From Bacteroidota bacterium (GTDB taxonomy: Bacteria; Bacteroidota; Bacteroidia; Flavobacteriales_D; Crocinitomicaceae): a stretch of DNA of 5,243 nt. The translations under genes were made by a program, and so were the position numbers. Shown in pieces: positions 1 through 5,243 of the stretch; the first letter of the stretch is position 1; each line of letters starts with the position of its first letter. The notes below the pieces were generated by a model. That model saw only the letters and a list, made by a program, of their open reading frames with translations. It searched no databases and was not told the origin of the DNA. Where the stretch lies: assembly GCA_016866375.1 (NCBI GenBank), contig VGMK01000144.1:1-5243 (forward strand). Reading direction: 5' to 3'.

Positions 1-1136
1 CAATTTACTTCACACCTTTAAAAGAATCGGGAGACTGGAACGATTTTCAGTTGGGTTCAATAATCGAGAAATACGATTCATCATTTCCATCCATAGAAAA
101 AGATGCCATTGCAATTCTCTATATTCCAGAATTTAGAGGAAGTAAAATGATGAATATACACACCGATAGCTCTCGTTTTAGAAGTTGTTTGTATGGACTG
201 AATAAAGGAATAAATTGGCATAAAAAAATTTATGACCTTGGGGATATTCTTCCGGGAAATGAGTTTAAGGATTCAGAACTAGCACTGAGAGAGGTCGTAT
301 TTGAATTAGTTAAGAATCGAGTCATACCAGTTATCATTGGTGGATCGCAGGATCTGACATTTTCCATTTACTTGGGATTTGAAAAACTTGAACAACTGGT
401 AAATATTTGTACTGTTGATTATTCACTTGATCTTGGCGATCCCGAAAAAGACATCGAAGAACAAGGCTTTTTGGGCAAAATTCTATTTCGCCGCCCATGT
501 TTTCTTTTCAATCATGCAAATATTGGTCTTCAAATTCCCTACACGAACGAGCGTGAATTGGGGCTCTTTGAAAAATTATATTTTGATGTTTGTCGCTTGG
601 GAGAATTTAATGCCGACTTTAGATTAGCAGAACCACATCTCAGAAACGCCGACATTGTAAATATTGATTTTAATTCAATAAAGGCATCGGAAACAAATGA
701 CACTTCTGGCTTGCCGAATGGATTCTATGCCGAGCAGATTTGCCAAATATCAAAATATGCAGGGAATTCAGATAAATTAAATTGTTTCTCCCTGTTTAAT
801 TACCAAAATTTCAGCAAACTAGGAGATGAAATGATTGGTCAAATACTTTGGTATTTTGTGGATGGTGTTCAAACGAGAATTGGAGATTTCCCCTCGGTTA
901 GCAGAAAAGAATATACAAAGTTTACGGTTGTATTGGATAATGCGGGTACTCATGAAATCATTTTTTTAAAGAGTAATAAATCTGCAAGATGGTGGATGGA
1001 AGTTCCATATCCGCCTCAAAAAGGAGCTAAGTACGAAAGACATTACTTTGTGCCTTGCGATAAAATTGATTACGAAAATGCGATGAACAACGAAATGCCA
1101 AATCTGTGGTGGAAAACTTATCAAAAACTTTCATAG
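1..1136 (+). CDS. Ureohydrolase-fold (arginase/formimidoylglutamase superfamily) protein, 5' partial, probably catalytically impaired
   Basis: The frame is open from the left edge to the TAG at 1134-1136, so the gene starts outside the window. The TTG at 51 is only an internal codon: in-frame residues before it (IYFTPLKESGDWNDFQ) continue the protein. Counting from codon 51, the visible part is 361 residues. It keeps the ureohydrolase layout: a GGSQD motif at residues 97-101 (canonical GG[DS]H), VDYSLDLGD near 122-130 (canonical DAHxD), and VNIDFNSIK near 203-211 (canonical SxDxDxxDP), followed by PNGFYAEQICQISKYAG from 222 and a WWMEVPYP...WWKTYQKL tail. These resemble the arginase/formimidoylglutamase-like proteins common in Bacteroidota. 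Members normally hydrolyse guanidino or formimino groups using two Mn ions; here both motif histidines are replaced (Gln, Ser), so metal binding is probably weakened or lost. Cytoplasmic, with no signal peptide visible. It lies 145 bp before the porP-like gene on the same strand. The family is fairly certain; enzymatic activity is doubtful. Confidence 0.82.
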   Translation, partial: IYFTPLKESGDWNDFQLGSIIEKYDSSFPSIEKDAIAILYIPEFRGSKMMNIHTDSSRFRSCLYGLNKGINWHKKIYDLGDILPGNEFKDSELALREVVFELVKNRVIPVIIGGSQDLTFSIYLGFEKLEQLVNICTVDYSLDLGDPEKDIEEQGFLGKILFRRPCFLFNHANIGLQIPYTNERELGLFEKLYFDVCRLGEFNADFRLAEPHLRNADIVNIDFNSIKASETNDTSGLPNGFYAEQICQISKYAGNSDKLNCFSLFNYQNFSKLGDEMIGQILWYFVDGVQTRIGDFPSVSRKEYTKFTVVLDNAGTHEIIFLKSNKSARWWMEVPYPPQKGAKYERHYFVPCDKIDYENAMNNEMPNLWWKTYQKLS

Positions 1137-1281
1137 ATAAATTTGAGAATTATTTTCTATTTCAATTTTTATACATATTTTAGCGCGTTGTTTTGTTAAC
1201 TCAAATTCAATTTAAAAAAAATATTAATGATAATTTTTACATCAAAACGTGAAACCAGGTATTAACAGTTAAATCAACAGT

Positions 1282-2244
1282 ATGCGGTTAAAGTTTAAAT
1301 TTTCAGTTTTGTTTTTTGCTTCAGTGATATATAATTCATGGGGGCAACAGGATAAGCTACTTACCCATTTTATGTATGACAAAATGAGTATTAATCCCGG
1401 CAAGACTGGAATGGATATTAGTAACGGTATCTGCGCTACAACGATGTATCGCAATCAATGGGATAAAGTGAACGGAGCACCGAATTCTGCGATTTTAAAT
1501 GTTGAAGCTAACTTAGAAAAATTCTTTCCTGGCGGTATTGGAATTTCCTTTTATCACGATGCGATCGGTTTTGCCCGTCAAAATAGTGCTCTTCTAAATT
1601 ACTCCTATCCTATATCATTGGGTAACTATGGATCTCTCGGTTTAGGGATAGGTGTTGGCCTCTTGAATTATGGAATGGATCCTGAATGGGTTCCTCCGAC
1701 CTCAACGCCAGACAACTTTCTCCCGGATGGGTTTTCTGCAAATAATATTGACTTAAATTTTGGAGTGTATTTTCAAGGCAAGGACTTTTATGCAGGAGCG
1801 TCGTCTACACACCTCTCAGCGAGCCTTCTCGAAAATACGATTTCTAATGCGGCAAACACAATTCAGTCATATCAGACGGCAAGACATTATTACCTTATGG
1901 GGGGTAAAACTTTTGACGGAGTTCTCGGTGGTACAATCGATGCTCAATTGTTACTAAGAACTGATTTAGTGAAATTTTCAGGGGATATTAATGCACGTTA
2001 TTTATATAATATTGGAAATAATAGCCAAGTTTATGGTGGTTTGACCGTTCGTACCTCGGATGCAATTGCAATCATGTTAGGTTACTCTCCGTTTTCAAAT
2101 TTCACTTTTGGTTATTCCTATGATTTAACCGTGCTAAATAAATTAAATTCAATTTCTAGAGGCTCCCATGAAATAATGGTCAAATATTGTTTGTCACTGC
2201 CTGAGCCTCCGACGCAAAGTTCACGTCACCCTCGATGGTTGTAA
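1282..2244 (+). CDS. porP: PorP/SprF family type IX secretion system outer-membrane protein
   Basis: A complete 320-residue protein, the usual size for the PorP/SprF family. Residues 1-21 form a signal peptide (basic MRLKFK, a hydrophobic core, likely cleavage after SWG before QQ). The mature N-terminus has the family signature: LTHFMYDKMSINPGKTG at 26-43 corresponds to the common FTQFMYNK...NPAYAG, followed by YRNQW at 56-60 and then GAPNSA. Glycine- and aromatic-rich alternating segments through the remainder (for example GGIGISFYHDAIGF, SLGLGIGVGLLNYG, FYAGASSTHLS, LGYSPFSNFTFGYSYD) suggest a membrane beta-barrel. It ends with SHEIMVKYCLSLP and a short RHPRWL tail, as is typical. PorP-type proteins sit in the outer membrane, and P. 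gingivalis PorP is required for T9SS secretion and associates with PorK/PorN. Its position directly before gldK favours the core PorP over one of the many SprF paralogues paired with adhesins, though the gene symbol is by position. The ATG at 1282 is the only start that includes the signal peptide; it has no Shine-Dalgarno. Confidence 0.9.
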   Translation: MRLKFKFSVLFFASVIYNSWGQQDKLLTHFMYDKMSINPGKTGMDISNGICATTMYRNQWDKVNGAPNSAILNVEANLEKFFPGGIGISFYHDAIGFARQNSALLNYSYPISLGNYGSLGLGIGVGLLNYGMDPEWVPPTSTPDNFLPDGFSANNIDLNFGVYFQGKDFYAGASSTHLSASLLENTISNAANTIQSYQTARHYYLMGGKTFDGVLGGTIDAQLLLRTDLVKFSGDINARYLYNIGNNSQVYGGLTVRTSDAIAIMLGYSPFSNFTFGYSYDLTVLNKLNSISRGSHEIMVKYCLSLPEPPTQSSRHPRWL

Positions 2245-2351
2245 AAATAAGTTAAATTGAATGTAACCATTTATGTTGTTACCACGTTACTATCGAAATT
2301 AAGTTTGTGAAGTGAGTTTAACTGGAGAATGAGATATTAAAATAAGACAAA

Positions 2352-4490
2352 ATGAGAAAAATAGTTTTTATAGTATTATTATTGCCACTGATATATGCTT
2401 CGAAGTGTTCCACTGTTGAGGGTGAATTAGTTGGCGTAAGACCCCGGGCAACATTTTATCCAGAAGTTCTAGGGCCAGGTAAAGTTCCTTATGGTATGGT
2501 GTACATACCTACACAGGGCTATCAATCCGGCGGCCAAGATGACCAGGACATTATGGGACTGCACACAGCTCTTCGAAAAACGGTTTCAATTCAGGCGTTT
2601 TACATGGATGCCACTGAAATCTCTAATAATGAATACAGACAGTTTGTTCACTGGGTGAGAGATTCAATCGCGCGCGAAAAGTTATACCGAAGAAGCTATG
2701 GTGAAGATGCAGAGCGTTGGGTAAATGTGCCCGATGACTTTTTTAGAGAACCATACAGAACACTAATGGATATGGGATCGGATGTACAAGGCGGAAATAC
2801 ACCATTCCAAATTTTTAATGACTCCACGAATAACGCTGAATTTGATAAATCATTGATTTCCCTTCTCAATGGAAATGACAAAAAGTTAAAGTCTGGAAGA
2901 GTTATTAACGGTTTGGAGGCGAAGAAAGAGAAAACTAAGTTTAAAGAGTTTTATAGTACTGTTAAAAGAAAAGATGTACCCATTTCGGACGTTACAATTA
3001 CCCCTGAAGAATTGCAATCCATATTTATGCAATATTCTGCTGATAAAAGAGTCATTGGTAAGAAGACCAAGGCGGGTGATTTTGATTACGAATCGAGCAT
3101 CAAAAATTTCCCAATTAATCAAGGTGGACGAGTCGATAATCGCAAATATTTTACTTTAAATTGGGAGGAGAGAATTGACTACAATGACTTTGAAACCTCT
3201 GTTCTCCTCTCAGATATGTATTACAGCAGAGAGGAAAGATATAACAACCGAAAAGAGATAGATACGCGCTTACTATTCTACGACTATTATTGGATAGACT
3301 TTCAAGAGGCAGCTAAACGAGGCAAAATTTTAACCAGTTCCTACGACGCAAGAAATACATTCGCATACTCAAAATTACAGTCAGGAGATATAGATAATTC
3401 AACAGAAAATAATTTTTACAAACGATCGAAGCGTGAACCTTTAGGTAAAGATTACAAGCAAGACGACTTACATAGGTCAACATTGGATCCAACTGGAGAG
3501 TTTGTTTGGGTAGATACAACAACCTCTCAAAATAATCAGTGGAACAGCGAGCTTGGAGACGTAGATGCATCTTCGGGAACTGTAAATGCCGTGGACAGAA
3601 AAGCATATATGCTAAATGATTCCTCAAAACTTTATAAAACCTCCTTACGAAATCCAGGACAAGATTTGGATTTAGGTTATACAAATTCAAAGGGTCAGCA
3701 CAATGCATTGCGCGGTCATACAGATAGAAGTAGGTTCATCATCAAGGAGCGCATAAATGTTTATCCAGATACCTTGTGTTGGGTGAGAGATTTTTCATAT
3801 TCATTCAATGAACCAATGTCCCAGAACTATTTCTGGAATAATGCATACGACAATTATCCGGTTGTTGGAGTTACCTGGTCACAGGCAAAGGCATTTTCAG
3901 TTTGGAGAACGCAAATCTATCACACCTGGTTGCATGATCAAGGAGAGGTTTATGTGAATGACTTTAGGCTACCTACCGAATCTGAATGGGAAGGAGCTGC
4001 TCGGGGTAATTTGGACTTATCTCCATACCCATGGGGTGGTCCGTACATTAGAAACGCTGCTGGTTGTTTTATGGCAAACTTCAAACCAATGAGGGGCAGA
4101 TATTTCGAGGACGGTGGCTTTCATACTGTGAAAGTTTACTCTTATAATCCCAACGCATTTGGATTATATTGTATGGCGGGGAATGTCGCTGAATGGTGTT
4201 CGAACACATTCGATGAGTCTATGTACGAATTTGCACACGATTTAAATTCCAATTATGACTATCAAGCGCTTGATGGAGACCATCGAGCAAAGAAGAAAAA
4301 AGTAATCAGAGGAGGGTCGTGGAAAGATATTGGATATTATCTACAAAATGGCGTCCGAACCTTTGAATATCAAGACTCAGCGAAGTCTTACATAGGTTTC
4401 AGAAATGTAATGACCCATTTAGGTCGAGGTGGTATCGACTTAGATAAGGAAAGTGGGGAGGAAATACAAACGGATATTCCAATGAAATAA
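2352..4490 (+). CDS. gldK: GldK/PorK, T9SS and gliding periplasmic ring lipoprotein (oversized form)
   Basis: 712 residues. An N-terminal export signal (MRKIVFIVLLLPLIYASK) precedes Cys19 and the GELVGV start typical of GldK. The FGE/sulfatase-modifying-factor fold begins near YGMVYIP (47-53) and FYMDATEISNNEYRQF (83-98). After a long middle region it resumes with VYPDT (470-474), PVVGVTW (503-509), FRLPTESEWE (538-547), YPWGG (559-563), AGNVAEW (609-615), RGGSW (653-657) and IGFRNV (681-686). After RGGSW the sequence reads KDIGYYL, so the two FGE catalytic cysteines are Asp659 and Leu664 here: the protein is structural, as is known for GldK. GldK/PorK forms the periplasmic ring with GldN/PorN under the outer membrane. 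Characterised homologues are, from memory, about 460-490 residues; the excess lies at about 105-254 and 326-461. The lipobox is irregular, with Lys18 before Cys19. It lies 107 bp after the porP-like gene and 31 bp before gldL, so probably one operon. Confidence 0.95.
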   Translation: MRKIVFIVLLLPLIYASKCSTVEGELVGVRPRATFYPEVLGPGKVPYGMVYIPTQGYQSGGQDDQDIMGLHTALRKTVSIQAFYMDATEISNNEYRQFVHWVRDSIAREKLYRRSYGEDAERWVNVPDDFFREPYRTLMDMGSDVQGGNTPFQIFNDSTNNAEFDKSLISLLNGNDKKLKSGRVINGLEAKKEKTKFKEFYSTVKRKDVPISDVTITPEELQSIFMQYSADKRVIGKKTKAGDFDYESSIKNFPINQGGRVDNRKYFTLNWEERIDYNDFETSVLLSDMYYSREERYNNRKEIDTRLLFYDYYWIDFQEAAKRGKILTSSYDARNTFAYSKLQSGDIDNSTENNFYKRSKREPLGKDYKQDDLHRSTLDPTGEFVWVDTTTSQNNQWNSELGDVDASSGTVNAVDRKAYMLNDSSKLYKTSLRNPGQDLDLGYTNSKGQHNALRGHTDRSRFIIKERINVYPDTLCWVRDFSYSFNEPMSQNYFWNNAYDNYPVVGVTWSQAKAFSVWRTQIYHTWLHDQGEVYVNDFRLPTESEWEGAARGNLDLSPYPWGGPYIRNAAGCFMANFKPMRGRYFEDGGFHTVKVYSYNPNAFGLYCMAGNVAEWCSNTFDESMYEFAHDLNSNYDYQALDGDHRAKKKKVIRGGSWKDIGYYLQNGVRTFEYQDSAKSYIGFRNVMTHLGRGGIDLDKESGEEIQTDIPMK
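2397..2408 (+). other. Atypical lipobox of GldK (Ala-Ser-Lys-Cys)
   Basis: Codons GCT TCG AAG TGT encode Ala16-Ser17-Lys18-Cys19 after the hydrophobic signal core. GldK homologues are outer-membrane lipoproteins acylated on this Cys, and the distance from Cys19 to the GELVGV motif fits the family. Signal peptidase II normally needs Gly, Ala or Ser directly before the Cys; Lys is outside that rule. Either the protein is processed in spite of this, or it is not a standard lipoprotein here, or one codon is a sequence error. Its role as the acylation site is inferred. Confidence 0.5.
3327..3734 (+). other. Polar insertion within the GldK coding region (residues ~326-461)
   Basis: This segment separates YDYYWIDFQEAAKRGK (310-325) from FIIKERINVYPDT (462-474). 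In short GldK proteins, as I recall them, the equivalents of these two blocks nearly adjoin. The roughly 136 residues between are rich in Asn, Asp, Ser, Thr, Lys and Gly, contain no Cys and have no long hydrophobic run, suggesting a solvent-exposed or loosely ordered extension of the ring subunit on the periplasmic side. No sequence repeat or recognised domain was seen. Boundaries are approximate, from motif comparison by memory rather than an alignment. Confidence 0.5.
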
Positions 4491-4521
4491 GTGTAAATTA
4501 TTAACTTTTAATATTAAGAAA
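4491..4521 (+). promoter_or_regulatory. Short A/T-rich gldK-gldL spacer and translation leader
   Basis: This 31-bp gap is almost entirely A and T, contains the perfect palindrome TTAATATTAA at 4508-4517, and ends AAGAAA before the ATG. There is no GGAGG-like Shine-Dalgarno, no terminator-like hairpin and no room for a full promoter, so gldL is most likely co-transcribed with gldK. Starts with A-rich rather than G-rich leaders are usual in Bacteroidota. The palindrome may be chance in such AT-rich sequence. Confidence 0.35.
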
Positions 4522-5243
4522 ATGAGTGGTAAAGGTGGTTTTTTCGGATCAAGAAAGTATAAATTATTTGTAAAGTATGTTTCAGGTTTTGGGGCATCGG
4601 TAGTAATTGTAGGAGCATTATTTAAAATAATGCACTGGCCAGGATGTGATGTAATGTTAATTCTGGGGCTACTGACTGAAGCTGGTATCTTTGCCTTCAT
4701 CGCATTAGAACCTATGCAAGAAGAATTAAAATGGGAACGTGTATTTCCCGAATTGAATCTAGATGAAAAAGATGAAAATAACCGGCTTTTACCGCTACTT
4801 AAGAAAAGTGCTGGAGGTTCAGTTGCCGGCGAAATTGCCGATAAGTTAGATAAAGCAGGCATTGACAATGCGTTATTGACAAGATTAAAAGATAGCATGT
4901 CAAACCTTTCGGACAATGCACGATCTCTTGGGGCTGTGTCAACGGTTGCTGGTGCCACGGATGCATATGTCCAAAATCTCGAAAATGCTTCTTCGGGTTT
5001 AAATAAACTTACAGAACAGTATGCCCAATCCGCTAACGTTATTGCGGGTATAACAGCTGATGGTGGCGGAAACTTTGGCTCTGAAATGCAGCGGCTTGGT
5101 CAAAATCTCGCTGCTCTAAATAACGTTTACGAATTGCAATTGAATACTTCTCAAGAGTATCTGAATAGTCTTGCGAGTATGAATACGCTTCAGGAAAGCA
5201 TTAAAAATATTATGACGGATTTAGCATCTACAGCCAAGGATAC
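4522..5243 (+). CDS. gldL: GldL/PorL, T9SS and gliding motor inner-membrane protein, 3' partial
   Basis: Starts at the ATG at 4522, 31 bp after the gldK stop, and stays open for 240 codons plus two bases to the right edge. Residues 17-37 form transmembrane helix 1, ending in the GldL signature GALFKIMHWPG (31-41). Residues 44-62 form helix 2 (VMLILGLLTEAGIFAFIAL), followed by EPMQEELKWERVFPEL. Glu53 inside helix 2 appears to match the intramembrane glutamate (Glu49 in F. johnsoniae, from memory) implicated in proton coupling. From about residue 66 the protein is cytoplasmic, with long amphipathic, probably coiled-coil helices rich in Asn, Ser, Ala and Leu and a GITADGGGNFGSE break near 175-187. 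GldL forms a pentamer around the GldM dimer and drives T9SS transport and gliding with the proton motive force. At more than 240 residues it already exceeds the F. johnsoniae protein (about 215, from memory) and is nearer to PorL of P. gingivalis (about 300). gldM and gldN are expected next. Confidence 0.95.
   Translation, partial: MSGKGGFFGSRKYKLFVKYVSGFGASVVIVGALFKIMHWPGCDVMLILGLLTEAGIFAFIALEPMQEELKWERVFPELNLDEKDENNRLLPLLKKSAGGSVAGEIADKLDKAGIDNALLTRLKDSMSNLSDNARSLGAVSTVAGATDAYVQNLENASSGLNKLTEQYAQSANVIAGITADGGGNFGSEMQRLGQNLAALNNVYELQLNTSQEYLNSLASMNTLQESIKNIMTDLASTAKD

Noticed and set aside
51..53. TTG at 51 as the start of the ureohydrolase-like gene
   Set aside because: The same frame is open to the left edge and encodes plausible protein sequence before it; the true start lies outside the window.
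415..627. 70-codon + strand open frame inside the ureohydrolase-like gene
   Set aside because: A shifted-frame shadow of the real coding sequence.
1139..1172. Possible terminator after the ureohydrolase-like gene (AGAA/TTCT stem, T-rich tail)
   Set aside because: The stem is about four A/T-rich pairs with poor extension; not convincing.
1191..1238. Possible Bacteroidota promoter before the porP-like gene: TTTTG at 1191-1195 and TAATTTTT at 1231-1238
   Set aside because: The -7-like box is one base off TAnnTTTG, but the TTTG lies about 35 bases before it, far from the usual spacing of about 20; chance matches are expected in such AT-rich sequence.
2263..2290. GTAAC...GTTAC inverted repeat and a second GTTAC copy between the porP-like gene and gldK
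   Set aside because: A five-pair stem with a ten-base loop and no following U-run; too weak to call a terminator or operator.
2324..2340. GGAG followed by a three-codon ATG reading frame before gldK
   Set aside because: The GGAG is too close to that ATG and too far (about 25 bases) from the gldK start to be a credible ribosome-binding site; no sign of a leader peptide.
3313..3708. 131-codon open frame on the - strand
   Set aside because: Antisense to the GldK insertion, with no family resemblance; it is explained by codon use in the + strand gene.
4440..4958. 172-codon open frame on the - strand
   Set aside because: It lies opposite the gldK end and gldL, which are confidently assigned; its translation is low-complexity Ser/Asn/Pro-rich sequence with no recognisable domain.

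Overview
The window comes from an AT-rich bacterium of the phylum Bacteroidota. It carries, all on the + strand, the start of the type IX secretion system (T9SS) and gliding-motility core locus in the order porP/sprF-like, gldK (porK), gldL (porL). These proteins are confined to Bacteroidota. None of the starts has a Shine-Dalgarno sequence at normal spacing; the starts lie behind A-rich leaders, which also fits this phylum. The sequence does not settle the order or genus, but the very long GldK argues against a close relative of Flavobacterium johnsoniae.

Layout: (1) positions 1-1136, the 3' portion of a ureohydrolase-fold (arginase / agmatinase / formimidoylglutamase superfamily) gene, whose frame is open to the left edge; its metal-binding motifs look degenerate. 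(2) A 145-bp AT-rich gap with no convincing promoter or terminator. (3) Positions 1282-2244, a complete PorP/SprF-family outer-membrane protein of 320 residues with a signal peptide. (4) A 107-bp gap. (5) Positions 2352-4490, a 712-residue GldK, with the formylglycine-generating-enzyme (FGE/sulfatase-modifying factor) fold interrupted by long polar insertions and without the FGE catalytic cysteines. (6) A 31-bp gap. (7) From 4522 to the right edge, the first 240 codons of gldL, with two transmembrane helices and a long cytoplasmic helical region.

Working together (known from family studies): GldL, with GldM, forms the proton-driven inner-membrane motor. GldM spans the periplasm to a ring of GldK and GldN under the outer membrane. 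PorP-type proteins associate with that ring and the surface machinery. The gene order predicts gldM and gldN just beyond the right edge.

The machinery itself is well described, so I see no wholly new system here. The points deserving a second look are the oversized GldK with two large insertions, its unorthodox lipobox (Lys at -1), and the probable pseudoenzyme ureohydrolase beside a secretion motor operon.
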